From Rodentibacter mrazii (GTDB lineage Bacteria; Pseudomonadota; Gammaproteobacteria; Enterobacterales; Pasteurellaceae), in NCBI RefSeq assembly GCF_001998825.1, contig NZ_MLHG01000016.1, positions 1-48,185 of the forward strand: 48,185 nucleotides of DNA, in the 5' to 3' direction. The first letter of the stretch is position 1; every line of letters starts with the position of its first letter. This document shows, piece by piece, positions 8,733 through 18,564 of this stretch. Under the pieces are notes generated by a model. It was not told the DNA's origin. It did no database searches and saw only the letters and a program-made list of their open reading frames with translations. The translations under genes were made by a program, and so were the position numbers.

Positions 8733-11700
8733 TTAGTGAGTTTTCTTAGTGTTCAATTTCTCAAGAGTGCGGTACTTAAATAATATTCGGCGTTGCACTT
8801 CGTCCACTTTTTTGTAGTAAAGTGCCAACCGTTTATCATATTCCCCTTGAGAAATCTGTTTCTTTTCTAACCCTTTTGTCGCATTCGCTTTAACCTTGCG
8901 TACCACGCCGATTGCTTTATTCGCTTCTTCGTTTAATGCCAGTAAGCGTTTTCGCTCCGGTGTTAGCCAAGTTTTTACATTCTCAGGGTGATGCTCCTGC
9001 TCATATTTGTAAGCTTTTGCCAAATTTTCCATCTCAGCTTTGCTTTCATAATATAACGTACCAACCCGACTTTCGCCTTTTAATGCAAAAAAGTCATTAA
9101 ACAAAGGGATACTCATTGGTTTTCCTTGAGCAACACGATTAGGATTCTCAATGAGCGCAGTCGCTAAATCACCGGCAGAACCTAAAAAGCCTTTATAAGC
9201 ATTGATAAGATGCTGATAGCTTTCCGGATGGGCATCCATACCAAAAACATCATACATTGTTTTCGCCACATCTTCCCAAAATGGGGCAGTGTTGGATTTT
9301 GATTGGGTAGCATGCAATTCCTTTTCATTCACCCAGTTTGGCGTAATTTTATTACCAAAGGCATTACGGTCGGTTGCCAACTCTACAAACGGTTTGAAGA
9401 TAGTCGGTGTAAGGGTGTTCGCAATTTTCGCAAACGGATCTTTGGTTACACTGGTTTCATTCGGACTAACCGGCATTAAGCTTTTTGCATTATGCGCCAC
9501 AATATTACCCACAGCATCAGATAAATGAATCTGCCCGTTGAAATAACGCATCATATTTACCGCCATATTCCATGCCATTTGCGGCGCACCATAACCAACC
9601 GGAACTCGAATATCTCCTAATGGGGTAGGGATACGAATTTCACGGCTTAAATCTCCTTTGCTATCCATTTTTCCACCCGCCTCGTCATCATCACCGGCGA
9701 GAGCTGAGAGTAGTTGATAAACCATCATCCCCATCAGAACACGAGAGGCTAAATAAACTTGACCACGGCGAGTGCGTATAAACATCAAGTTATTTTTACC
9801 TCCTTGAATAGCCGGATTTAAGAACGCATAAAAGCCTTTAAAATGTTTAGTAAATGAACCTTGTTTACGGAAATCCATTAACCCAAGTACTAAACCACTG
9901 GCTTGCGCCGGAGAAATACCGTTTTCCCGTAATGCCATATAAGATGCTAAAGACGATACCGTATCAAATGTGGTGTTCCACATTTCCGCTAGACGCATCG
10001 CTTTTGTGGCCAATGTCGGATTACCATATTGCTTAAACTCCTTATCCAAGTCTTTGCGGGTTCTGGCAAGCATTGCGGAATAAGTTGATAATGCCCCGCT
10101 GTCGATCATCTCTTTTAAATAGCCCTGCTCTTTATTGAGATAATTGCCTTGTGCATCTTTTCTATCGTCTAAATTTGCTGTTCCGCCCTCTTTCGCAAAT
10201 TTCGCTGTCGCTTTATAAATGCCATTCCGCCCCAAATGCGCGCCCCAAACAAGTTTTGTCATATCACGACCAATCTTGTTTTTCGCTTTCTGATCTAAAT
10301 CTTTACCATTACTGCCTAAGATTTCTCGGGTTGTCAGTAAAATAGATTTCTCCCAGCTATCCCGAACCATATTTTTCAGGGCAAACATCGGTTTCAATTG
10401 GGTTACCCCACGAGCAAACCAACCTGTTAAGGTTTTGATTTGGCGAAAACCCCATAAATCGCCAAGCGGACTGACGGTTTGAGAGCTGTTTAATGCCTTC
10501 ATTACATTATCCGGAAGTTTATACTCATAATAGTTATCGCCGTATTTCCGAATCAATACATCATCGCTTGTGCGTGTTGTGCCTTTCATCAGTTGCTTGG
10601 TGATACCTGTTGCCTCCTCAGCTAATTTTTGAGCTTCTCTTTCCGAATGCCCCTCTTTAAGCGCATTTTCTTTAGCCGTTTCATACAATTCATCAATCGA
10701 ATTTTTAAACGGCTGCCATGCAGCATTGGTGATGGTTTTATCCAACATTCGCCATGTTGCATCAATTGCGCCTTCCGCCTCAGAATTTGAACGTCCTTTT
10801 GCCGCTTTATCCTTGCTGACATTTTTCGCTTTACGTCCCGCCCCACCAATATAATCGTTCTCTTTTTCAAGATCGATTTCATTGTCTCCGGTCAGTGGAA
10901 CATAATGTTTATTTTGACGATATTTGTGATACTGCTCCCTCGTAATACGACCGCTTGCAAGATTCATTGCTAAATTTTCCTCAATTGCCTCAAACAAAGG
11001 TTTGGTTGCAATCTCAATTTCTTTAGCCGGAATTTTGGCTTCAATATTACGCATAATTGTTTGAGCATGAGGGATTGACCAACCACCTGCCGTGCCGACT
11101 TTCGGTTGATACAACTGATTACCCTGTTTATCTCTGCCCCAAACTTGACTTTCCACATCAGCTTTACGGTAGCGATATTGACGTTCAGCACGTCTATGCT
11201 CTCGGGTTGCTTGAGCAAGTGCCTCTCCATCACCGGCATTTTTTGCCTCTTCAATCGCCTGCAATGCCTCCTCTATTTTCTGTTTCTCATTGGCTAAATA
11301 CTCGTTATTTTTTTCAATAGAATAACGGGCAGAAAGCCAATATTCCGCATAGAATTTAGCCTGCTCAACCGACATATTATGCTTCTTCGCTAACGCATTG
11401 ATATTTTTCATCAACGGCTGCAAATACTTTTGCATCATTCGAGCATTCGCCGCATTTTTCACCCCGTCTGTGCGATTCATTTGATGAACGATACTCACCT
11501 GTTCGGCATGGGTGATTAAACCGCTTTGTTCAAGGTTCTTTAACCATTCGGCAACAGGACGGGTTTGATCTGCCAATGCAGTATCCGCTTTCACCTTAAA
11601 ATATTCCCACGCTTTGCTAAACTCTTTTTCGCTTAACAAACTGCGGAGCGTGGTTTCATCTTCACTACGATGAATTTCCCCACTTTCAATTTGTTCCAAT

Positions 11701-14700
11701 ACAGAAGGTTTACGGGAATAACGAATATCATTACCCGATTGCTCAGATTGATATTGACTTAGATCGGTTTCTGTTTTAACATCACTCCCAATGGACTGTT
11801 CTTGTGATACATATGCGGGCAATTGAAGCCCAAAGGTATCTACAATATCAGTCCCTTTTTCGGAGCTGTTTTCCAATGACGAAGAACGCAATTGAAGCGT
11901 GAAGTTATTTAAGAATTCAGCTCCTTTTTCTTTATTCCAATACAGTAAATCATTCTCTAATCCACGTTGGATTTGTGAATGATTTCTACCATATACGCTT
12001 GCAATATTAATCAACTCAATACCTTGTTGAGTTTGTTTTAAATGCAATGCTGCCACAATAGGCTTATCCACCCCATTTACTCTTTCAGTGAGTTCCGTCA
12101 AAACAACATAACCATTTTGTTGTGTACTTGATCTCATCACTGCAACAGGATTATTAATTTGAGCGGGAATAGCTTTTAATACTGTTGGTTCTACCGCATG
12201 CTTATCAAACATAACTTTAGAAAGCGTTTTAGCGTGAATAATCACATCGGTATCTGGAAGCCCTAGCATTTTTAATACATCAGGAGTTGTACCAACATGG
12301 ATAATTTTTGTTTCTGCTTGTTCACCACTAACCAAATCATCAACCGCTTTCGCAAAATCAGAATCGGCATTTTCATTCAAGCTGTAACGAACATCATCTT
12401 GCATTACCTGATCTTGCTGAGAAGTGGAAATCGTATTAATCCCCTCTTTGATACCTGACAAGGTGTTAAACACATCTGAGGTCGTCATTTTTTCGGTAAA
12501 TTTAGGGCTGCGGAAAATTAAATTCATCAATTTACGAATATAGTTGGCAATTTTCGTAAGATGATCGGCAACGCTATTTTTACCTTGCTTATAGCTTTCG
12601 TGAATTTTGGTTTTATAACGGTTTTCTAATGCCGCCCAGTTTCCGGTTTCAAATGCCGCATAGATTTCTACCAAGGCTTCTTCCACTGCAACAGGGTAAG
12701 AAATATCGCCACGATCTTGTTGGATTTTTCGGGCCATGACTTTTACCACAACATTTTCTGCCGCACTTGCTAAGATACGGGTCAGGGCATCACCATATTT
12801 CACCCGCACACCGGCATGCGCCAATTCGTGCCAAGCTACCCAAGCCAAGCGTTCATCACGACTTAGTGTTTCATCTGCCGTAATGTTATCGCTGATGAGA
12901 TAAAGTTTTTTCGTTGAGATTTCAAACCAACCTTCCACACCATCAGATATTAATTTTTTCACGTCTTTGCCGGAAGGGATTTCCGTATTGCGATCAACCA
13001 CCTGAATATGTGAGGCGGTTTCATCGCCTAAAAGGCGTGATAGGGTTTGTTGATCTTGGGCGATTTGATTGACAACCTGTGCAGAATTGGCTAAATTATC
13101 ACCGTTCTCTGCAACCACGCCCCTGCCTCTTTGTGAGTGAGCGTGCGTATCGTTCAGTTGGCTAATGTTAGTCGGTCGCCCGAGTTCAAGGGCGGTGTCA
13201 TTTGACAAGCCGTTAGGATTAGCGAACTGTCCTGAATCAGAAGCCACGTTTGGAGCCCCTTTATCAGCACGGGGAAGTGTAGGGCTGGTAATAGTAGGAA
13301 TAGACTTGTCATATCCCTTTCTATTCGCATCTTCAAACACATCAACAGCTCCCACGTTTTGACGCGTAAGTGTAGGCTTAACGTGCGTAGTAGCGGAAGT
13401 ATCTCCACCTACTCCGTTTACACCTGTTTGATGTAACTTAAACCCCGTAATAATCCAAGAGTTACTTCCTTTTCTTTTTGCTAATGCAACACGATACCCG
13501 TTGTGATCGATTTGTACGCTTAGATCTTTTCCATTTGGACTAGACCAAACTTTTCCAGCCTTTCCTTTCGCAATCGCTTCAACAATATTATCTATTAGCA
13601 TTCTCGCTGCCTGAGCATAACTCATACCATCTTTACGCATACGGGCTTCAATAATATGAGCAATCCCTTTGCCAACAGGTTCTCCTTTTTTGTTAAACGG
13701 TTTCGTTAAACCATCATCCCCCCAAACAAAATCAACCCAACCAAACTCACCGTTATACATTCCCCGTTTCACATCCGCTTTATCCAAGATTGCCTGTGTC
13801 ATGCGCTCACGACCCCGTGCAATATTGGCTTCAACCGATTTCATTGGTGAACGAGAGTAAAGCACTTGCTGTTCTTGATCTTCTTGCTGTCTGCGATATA
13901 ACTCTTGTGCGAGTTGTTGGTGTTCAGGGTAACGCTGAATTATCTCGGCATAACGGGAATTTACTTCTCTTTCCGTAATATCACCACGTTGATAAGCTGA
14001 CACTATATCCTGAGATGCTTGACGATATTGTTCCAAACGATCTTCATCAAATACAGGTTGGGTAGTTTCCTGCTCCGGTTCAGTCGTCTTAACCTCGGTA
14101 TCTGCAAAAACTTGCTCATTTTCAACCGCACTTTCCGACTGTAATTGCCCCGTTTGCTCAAGATAAGCCCGGGCTAAATCGGCATATTCCCGATCGCCTT
14201 CGTTTAAACGTTGTTGTAATTTACCGTCTTCAATATCGGATTTCAGATCGCTATAAAGTTCGTTAAAACGTGCTTCATCAGACTGATAACCTGCCAATAC
14301 ACTTTCTAACACATTGCCGTTTACCGGTGATTTTGGCTGTGTTGGTTGAGGTTCGGGTTGGGTGTTGTTTGCTATATCATCGACAGCCTGATCGCTATTC
14401 GCTTGTATTTGTTCTTCACTTGGCTTGCGATAAGCATTATCTGCCGCCGCAATCGCCCCGCCTGCCGCACCAAATAATAAACCGCCTGCTGCCGCTTCAC
14501 CTAAGCCATCGCTGAGTGAATGGGTGGGATCAATATCATTGATCGCTTTATTGCCCATAAACTGTTGAAATACTTCATCAGTAGGTTCAGTAATCAATTC
14601 AGAGGCAAATTTTCCTGCCGTTGAACCCAACACACCTTTTCCAACTTGACCAATACGGGCTAATCCCCCTAATTGGCTTAATGCCGCACTGCTTAAACCG

Positions 14701-15656
14701 GTTGCCAACACTTCCCCACCGTGTTCAATCAATGAACCCGCCAGTTGTGAGCGTGCCTGTTGGGGCGTTAAACCTTGGGAAAGTAACGCCTGATATTGAG
14801 GGCTTTGCTGTAATTGGCTTTCAGGCATTGCCATAAGGTGATCGTAAATCTCATTACGGGTTTCCCCTGCTCCTTGCACACCACCTACAACAAAAGGCAA
14901 GGCTAAACTTGCACCACCTGTTACCGGTGCGGCGGCTGTACCAACGACTGCCGCCCCAATGGTTGGTAAAGCACTTTCGGTAAACTGCCCAATGGTTTCT
15001 AATGGGTTTTCTACGGCATTGGAAAAGAATTGAGTAAAACCTAACTCGCCATTGGCTTTCGCTTTTGCCATCGCATCGGCAGAACGTAATGCACGCATTT
15101 TGGCTTCATCACTTCGCCAGTTTTCTACCTCGTCTGTTGCTTCCTTAAACCATTTTCTTGCATCACTCTCCGGCGCAACTAAGCCAGTTACTTGTTCCCC
15201 AAGTTTTGTGAATGTTGTCGGAATGTAGGAAAGTGCATCACCTGCACGGCTGAAAAAGCCAGCCTCTTCGTCAGCAAGGCGGAACACATCAGCGTGTTCG
15301 TTAAATGCCGACAAAGCAGTTTGTTGTTGCTCTTCCGTTAAATGGGCATACTGTCTTTTCAGTGCTTCTTGTGCTTGCTCCCAAGCACGATAGCGTTCTT
15401 CTGCCGGTAAATTTGCGGTGTTGTTGATGAACGCTTTTCCCATTTCGGCTGATTCTGTTGCCAAATTGGTATTAAATGCTTCTAAACGAGCGGCACGATC
15501 ACGCTCTGATAATTGGCGTGGTTTAGGTTGTTCAAAGCCATAGGCTTTTTGGAGTTCCGCCACTTCTTTTGGGGAAAGCATATTGCTAAATCCACTCGAC
15601 AAGGGAGCAAAATATTCTTGAAGTTGTTTTTGAAGTTGGGTATCAAATTTCGGCAT
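8733..15656 (-). CDS. Giant polyvalent virion protein (BECR nuclease, zincin, MuF-C and LPD38 domains)
   Basis: 2307 residues. ATG 15656 is preferred because AAAGGA sits just before it; an earlier start would add 12 residues from the terminator. Order: helical Gln/Ala-rich N-terminus; Gly/Ala hydrophobic stretches at ~224-263 and ~393-416 that could insert in a membrane; a BECR-fold nuclease-like domain (~610-745, KGIAHIIEARMRKDG, RVALAKRKGSNSWIITGF); a zinc peptidase motif HELAH at 943-947 with downstream acidic residues (YPVAVEEALVEI); a MuF-C toxin-like domain (~1116-1253, VGTTPDVLKMLGLPDTDV); an LPD38-like region near 1753 (FARGVTQLKPMFALKNMVRD); helical C-terminus. Known polyvalent proteins are packed in the virion and ejected with the DNA, where their domains act on the host. 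Transcribed after tail and lysozyme genes, as for podovirus ejection proteins. Confidence 0.88.
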   Translation of the reverse strand: MPKFDTQLQKQLQEYFAPLSSGFSNMLSPKEVAELQKAYGFEQPKPRQLSERDRAARLEAFNTNLATESAEMGKAFINNTANLPAEERYRAWEQAQEALKRQYAHLTEEQQQTALSAFNEHADVFRLADEEAGFFSRAGDALSYIPTTFTKLGEQVTGLVAPESDARKWFKEATDEVENWRSDEAKMRALRSADAMAKAKANGELGFTQFFSNAVENPLETIGQFTESALPTIGAAVVGTAAAPVTGGASLALPFVVGGVQGAGETRNEIYDHLMAMPESQLQQSPQYQALLSQGLTPQQARSQLAGSLIEHGGEVLATGLSSAALSQLGGLARIGQVGKGVLGSTAGKFASELITEPTDEVFQQFMGNKAINDIDPTHSLSDGLGEAAAGGLLFGAAGGAIAAADNAYRKPSEEQIQANSDQAVDDIANNTQPEPQPTQPKSPVNGNVLESVLAGYQSDEARFNELYSDLKSDIEDGKLQQRLNEGDREYADLARAYLEQTGQLQSESAVENEQVFADTEVKTTEPEQETTQPVFDEDRLEQYRQASQDIVSAYQRGDITEREVNSRYAEIIQRYPEHQQLAQELYRRQQEDQEQQVLYSRSPMKSVEANIARGRERMTQAILDKADVKRGMYNGEFGWVDFVWGDDGLTKPFNKKGEPVGKGIAHIIEARMRKDGMSYAQAARMLIDNIVEAIAKGKAGKVWSSPNGKDLSVQIDHNGYRVALAKRKGSNSWIITGFKLHQTGVNGVGGDTSATTHVKPTLTRQNVGAVDVFEDANRKGYDKSIPTITSPTLPRADKGAPNVASDSGQFANPNGLSNDTALELGRPTNISQLNDTHAHSQRGRGVVAENGDNLANSAQVVNQIAQDQQTLSRLLGDETASHIQVVDRNTEIPSGKDVKKLISDGVEGWFEISTKKLYLISDNITADETLSRDERLAWVAWHELAHAGVRVKYGDALTRILASAAENVVVKVMARKIQQDRGDISYPVAVEEALVEIYAAFETGNWAALENRYKTKIHESYKQGKNSVADHLTKIANYIRKLMNLIFRSPKFTEKMTTSDVFNTLSGIKEGINTISTSQQDQVMQDDVRYSLNENADSDFAKAVDDLVSGEQAETKIIHVGTTPDVLKMLGLPDTDVIIHAKTLSKVMFDKHAVEPTVLKAIPAQINNPVAVMRSSTQQNGYVVLTELTERVNGVDKPIVAALHLKQTQQGIELINIASVYGRNHSQIQRGLENDLLYWNKEKGAEFLNNFTLQLRSSSLENSSEKGTDIVDTFGLQLPAYVSQEQSIGSDVKTETDLSQYQSEQSGNDIRYSRKPSVLEQIESGEIHRSEDETTLRSLLSEKEFSKAWEYFKVKADTALADQTRPVAEWLKNLEQSGLITHAEQVSIVHQMNRTDGVKNAANARMMQKYLQPLMKNINALAKKHNMSVEQAKFYAEYWLSARYSIEKNNEYLANEKQKIEEALQAIEEAKNAGDGEALAQATREHRRAERQYRYRKADVESQVWGRDKQGNQLYQPKVGTAGGWSIPHAQTIMRNIEAKIPAKEIEIATKPLFEAIEENLAMNLASGRITREQYHKYRQNKHYVPLTGDNEIDLEKENDYIGGAGRKAKNVSKDKAAKGRSNSEAEGAIDATWRMLDKTITNAAWQPFKNSIDELYETAKENALKEGHSEREAQKLAEEATGITKQLMKGTTRTSDDVLIRKYGDNYYEYKLPDNVMKALNSSQTVSPLGDLWGFRQIKTLTGWFARGVTQLKPMFALKNMVRDSWEKSILLTTREILGSNGKDLDQKAKNKIGRDMTKLVWGAHLGRNGIYKATAKFAKEGGTANLDDRKDAQGNYLNKEQGYLKEMIDSGALSTYSAMLARTRKDLDKEFKQYGNPTLATKAMRLAEMWNTTFDTVSSLASYMALRENGISPAQASGLVLGLMDFRKQGSFTKHFKGFYAFLNPAIQGGKNNLMFIRTRRGQVYLASRVLMGMMVYQLLSALAGDDDEAGGKMDSKGDLSREIRIPTPLGDIRVPVGYGAPQMAWNMAVNMMRYFNGQIHLSDAVGNIVAHNAKSLMPVSPNETSVTKDPFAKIANTLTPTIFKPFVELATDRNAFGNKITPNWVNEKELHATQSKSNTAPFWEDVAKTMYDVFGMDAHPESYQHLINAYKGFLGSAGDLATALIENPNRVAQGKPMSIPLFNDFFALKGESRVGTLYYESKAEMENLAKAYKYEQEHHPENVKTWLTPERKRLLALNEEANKAIGVVRKVKANATKGLEKKQISQGEYDKRLALYYKKVDEVQRRILFKYRTLEKLNTKKTH

Positions 15657-15684
15657 AGCATTTCCTTTATTTCGGATATAAAAA

Positions 15685-15711
15685 AACCGCACAATCTTGC
15701 GAAAGTGCGGT
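15685..15711 (-). terminator. Uptake-signal hairpin, copy 2
   Basis: AACCGCAC/GTGCGGT stem with the same 12-base loop as copies 1, 3 and 4, followed on the minus strand by seven T. It lies between the 323-residue gene and the giant gene. Confidence 0.8.
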
Positions 15712-15741
15712 CGGTTTTGGTTAAGTTTTACTTGATATTAA

Positions 15742-16713
15742 TTACCAATGCTGACCTCTTGCCTTAGCTTTCTCTATTTCAAGCCAACTAAAAAGATCAC
15801 TTAAGTTTTTAGATTGCCCCTCCGATGGAATAAATCGTCCATTCATCATTATTCCATTTTGTTTTTCCGGTAAAGCCGTTGGTTCTACCGTTATCGGTAC
15901 TGTGGATTGTGCTGCTACTTGCGGAGGCTGTGTATCAAGTCTATAAGGAAATGTTACCTGCTGCGGAATAGGCAATTGCCCAAAAGGCACAGATAAATCC
16001 AGTTTTGGTATCGTATAAGCCGCAAGATCAACAGGCATCACTTTCTTTCTGAGTGCCTCCGCTTCTTCCCTACTCGCATTACCGGAAATAATCAGTTTAT
16101 TTAATTCAAAATCAAGCAAATTTGAATCGTATTGACCTGTTCTCATTTTTTCACCCGTTATCGGGTCGATAGTTACTTTTTCAGCCGACTGTAAAACGCC
16201 TTGCATAAGCGCATCCTTTTTTGCCCGATCTTGTGCTGCGGCATTGTCAAGATTGTAGTAGGCATAAGGCGATACTGTTTTTCTCACTTCCTCCGGCAAT
16301 CTGTTATAAAACTCCATTTGGCTTTCACCGGGTTTGCCAAATTGTGCCCTCAGTTTAAGTAGCTCATCCTGTCCCAACAACGCCTTATTCCCGATATCAT
16401 GTTGCGTGGTGTTATGCATGTTCAGAGCAATTTGGCTTTGGATTTCACTCGGATCGGTTTTTAGCGCGTTATTATATAGTCGCTGTAAATCGGCTAATTC
16501 CACGTTATTTTTGCCAATACCGGTTTCAAATTTATTATTTTCAAACGCTGTTCGCCAATCTTCTGTCGCTAAATTCTCACGGTTCTTTCGGTGGTTTTCG
16601 GATGTGGTTGCAAAGTTATTTGCAATATCAAATGCCGTTTTCCACGCATTTTGATCGAACTCTGTCGGTTGGGCGTAAAGTGCCATTGCTTTGTTAATGT
16701 CTGAGATTGCCAT
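15742..16713 (-). CDS. Probable internal virion protein
   Basis: 323 residues starting MAISDINKAMALYAQPTEFD. It is soluble, helical and Asn/Gln-rich in the first two thirds, then Pro-rich (IPKLDLSVPFGQLPIPQQ). No named family recognised. AAGGAAACAC precedes the ATG. Its place between the lysozyme and the giant polyvalent protein suggests one of the ejected internal proteins of a podovirus. This is inferred from synteny only. Confidence 0.55.
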   Translation of the reverse strand: MAISDINKAMALYAQPTEFDQNAWKTAFDIANNFATTSENHRKNRENLATEDWRTAFENNKFETGIGKNNVELADLQRLYNNALKTDPSEIQSQIALNMHNTTQHDIGNKALLGQDELLKLRAQFGKPGESQMEFYNRLPEEVRKTVSPYAYYNLDNAAAQDRAKKDALMQGVLQSAEKVTIDPITGEKMRTGQYDSNLLDFELNKLIISGNASREEAEALRKKVMPVDLAAYTIPKLDLSVPFGQLPIPQQVTFPYRLDTQPPQVAAQSTVPITVEPTALPEKQNGIMMNGRFIPSEGQSKNLSDLFSWLEIEKAKARGQHW

Positions 16714-16722
16714 TGTGTTTCC

Positions 16723-16848
16723 TTATTTAATTAAGTAGTAAGAAAAGGCTAATGCCATAATAAAAATGGCAAGTCCTCCACTGCAAAAGAAAAACTTAAT
16801 GCCGAAAGAAATATCCTTTCCTGCTTTATCTGCACCTTGTTCACTCAT
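16723..16848 (-). CDS. Very small single-pass membrane protein
   Basis: 41 codons: MSEQGADKAGKDISFGIKFF leads into one transmembrane segment (SGGLAIFIMALAFSYYLIK) and a stop. GAGGCAAT lies before the ATG, and the stop is followed at once by the ribosome site of the 323-residue gene. It is one of several tiny one-pass proteins in this late region. Function unknown; a holin-like or envelope role is conceivable. Confidence 0.6.
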   Translation of the reverse strand: MSEQGADKAGKDISFGIKFFFCSGGLAIFIMALAFSYYLIK

Positions 16849-16896
16849 ATTGCCTCTCAATTTTATTCCTTCTTTTATGGGAAGTTGGAATGAAAA

Positions 16897-16925
16897 AACC
16901 CCGAAAGTTTGCCGCTTTCGGGGTT
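16897..16925. terminator. Intrinsic terminator after lysozyme gene
   Basis: AACCCCGAAAG and CTTTCGGGGTT form a perfect 11-bp stem with a 7-base loop. T-rich tails on both strands. Confidence 0.85.
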
Positions 16926-16944
16926 TGTTTTTTGTTCGTTTAAA

Positions 16945-17760
16945 CTATGCCGTTTGGTCGTAAATACTTCTCACCATATCACCAATATAATCCGGCAATC
17001 CATTTCCTACCTGTGGTGCAATACCAAAAGCGTCAGCTAATTGTTGCTGATATTTTTGCCGGTTACTGATTTTAGGTTGTTCCGGCTCGAACTGATTTAA
17101 TGCCTCAAATTCACTGTTCATTGGGTTGAAGTAATTTTCAAACCCGTTATTTGTTGTTGGGGGTGTAAATGCACTGGCTAGTTGTTCTCCTAGATTTACT
17201 GGTATTGACGGCTGGCTTAAAGGTTTTGGTTCAATATTCAAATTATCATAAAGAGGAAACTGATTTTCAGGCATTGGAGCATCAACCTTTTGCCCACCTA
17301 AAAACATTTCACGTTCTCTCACTCTGCGATTAAATAGCCCTTTATTAAAACTGGGTCTTGGTTCCCCATTTTGACGGGATTTATTAAATTCTAGAATAGT
17401 ATCCGCTGCCTTTTGAAAATCACCACTATTTAAGTATTTTGGAATATTAGATCGGCTAAAAGCCCCCCCACCGATGTTATAAGCAAGACTAACGAGTGCA
17501 TCAAATTGGTTTTGAGATAGAGGAACTTTTACACTACTATTCACCGCATTTTCAAACTCTTTTAATTTTCCTCTTAAAATTGTATCCGCTTGGTCCTTTG
17601 TAATCGTCATCCCAGCACCAATAGGAACACCGTTAATATGCCCTGTATGTCCATAACCAATTGTCCAAACTTTTCCCTGATCTTGATAAGCTTTTAACCT
17701 TAAACTCTCTGAACCAATTAATTCATTAATGCCTTGCTGGCTTATTGTCATTCCACTCAT
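16945..17760 (-). CDS. GH24 (T4-type) lysozyme with C-terminal extension
   Basis: 271 residues. It cleaves the N-acetylmuramic acid to N-acetylglucosamine bond of peptidoglycan. The E-D-T catalytic triad has the T4 lysozyme spacing: E18 (GSESLRLKAY), D27 (YQDQGK) and T33 (VWTIGYGHTG). The domain covers ~1-150; ~120 further residues are Pro/Asn-rich and end MVRSIYDQTA. The start at 17760 has GGAGA before it; an earlier in-frame ATG overlaps that ribosome site. No signal or SAR sequence is seen. The extension, and a position among virion genes away from the holin, suggest a virion-associated lysozyme for DNA entry rather than, or as well as, the lysis enzyme. Confidence 0.9.
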   Translation of the reverse strand: MSGMTISQQGINELIGSESLRLKAYQDQGKVWTIGYGHTGHINGVPIGAGMTITKDQADTILRGKLKEFENAVNSSVKVPLSQNQFDALVSLAYNIGGGAFSRSNIPKYLNSGDFQKAADTILEFNKSRQNGEPRPSFNKGLFNRRVREREMFLGGQKVDAPMPENQFPLYDNLNIEPKPLSQPSIPVNLGEQLASAFTPPTTNNGFENYFNPMNSEFEALNQFEPEQPKISNRQKYQQQLADAFGIAPQVGNGLPDYIGDMVRSIYDQTA

Positions 17761-17778
17761 ATTTGTCTCCATAAAAAA

Positions 17779-17804
17779 ACGCTTACATATTGCGATGTAA
17801 GCGT
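17779..17804. terminator. Intrinsic terminator
   Basis: ACGCTTACAT pairs perfectly with ATGTAAGCGT around a 6-base loop, with A and T runs on either side. Confidence 0.85.
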
Positions 17805-17823
17805 TTTTTGATTTTTAATGCAT

Positions 17824-18264
17824 TTACTCAGCAGAAACCTCGTAATAATGGTAAGTTGTTATTAAATGTTTAACCTCTTCCCATAACGCTTGGCAATCTT
17901 TATTCGTTTTTACTGTCGTTTTATTTTTTTTCTCAGTTGAAATTTTGGCTAAATAGGGACTTAAATCTAATTCCCTCTTCATTACTCTCTCGGCATTTTC
18001 CTCACCAAAACTATCCACAAGTAAAGGATAATAGAGAGAATCATAAATCAAAGCCAAGTGTGATTTATCAGGATCATCAACCCAATTCTGAAGTATTTTT
18101 GTTCGTTCTTCCTGAGAGCTTGCAGACCAAATTTCAGGGAAATAGCACATCGTAATATTATTTCCTTTAATAATATAATTTGCTGTTTGTTTTTCGGTTA
18201 TTTCCGCATCCGCCACCGAACAACCTAATAAACTAAATAAAAGAGCGGTTAAAATTCGTTTCAT
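17824..18264 (-). CDS. Small secreted protein, probable lipoprotein
   Basis: 146 residues. The N-terminus MKRILTALLFSLLGCSVADA is a classic signal sequence, and LLGC fits a lipobox with Cys15 as the modified residue. The mature part is helical and charged, with two more cysteines (ITMCYFPEIW; NKDCQALWEE) that could form a disulfide. It lies beside the lysozyme gene. Superinfection exclusion or lysozyme inhibition would be typical of phage lipoproteins, but no family is recognised. Confidence 0.7.
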   Translation of the reverse strand: MKRILTALLFSLLGCSVADAEITEKQTANYIIKGNNITMCYFPEIWSASSQEERTKILQNWVDDPDKSHLALIYDSLYYPLLVDSFGEENAERVMKRELDLSPYLAKISTEKKNKTTVKTNKDCQALWEEVKHLITTYHYYEVSAE

Positions 18265-18276
18265 TTTTTACCTCAC

Positions 18277-18564
18277 TTAGGCTAACCTTGATTGTGCCTT
18301 TTCATAAACACTATTCCGATCTCGTTTACCCACCGCAATCACTTTTACCACAATGCGTTCATCAATGACTTGATAAACCAATCGATAGCCCGAACTACGC
18401 AACTTGATTTTATAGCAATCCTTCATTCCCCTCAATTTTGCACTTTCAATGCGAGGGTTTTCCGCTCGCTCTCGCAATTTTTCTACAAATTGTTTTCGTA
18501 AATCTAAATCCAATTTACGAAACTCTTTTTCAGAAGAGGGAATAAATTCGATTGTGTAAATCAT
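18277..18564 (-). CDS. RelE/ParE-family toxin
   Basis: 95 residues with the RelE pattern: EFIPSSEKEFRKLDLDLRKQF, then ESAKLRGMKDCYKIKLRSSGYRLVYQV and IAVGKRDRNSVYEKA. RelE-type proteins cut mRNA in the ribosomal A site. The start overlaps the end of the antitoxin gene by 4 bases, the normal order for relBE. It probably stabilises the prophage or acts as a defence. Confidence 0.92.
   Translation of the reverse strand: MIYTIEFIPSSEKEFRKLDLDLRKQFVEKLRERAENPRIESAKLRGMKDCYKIKLRSSGYRLVYQVIDERIVVKVIAVGKRDRNSVYEKAQSRLA

Noticed and set aside
10970-11320. Several 60-95 codon frames opposite or out of frame inside the giant virion gene
   Set aside because: They lack ribosome sites and resemble no family; they are shadows of the long coding sequence.
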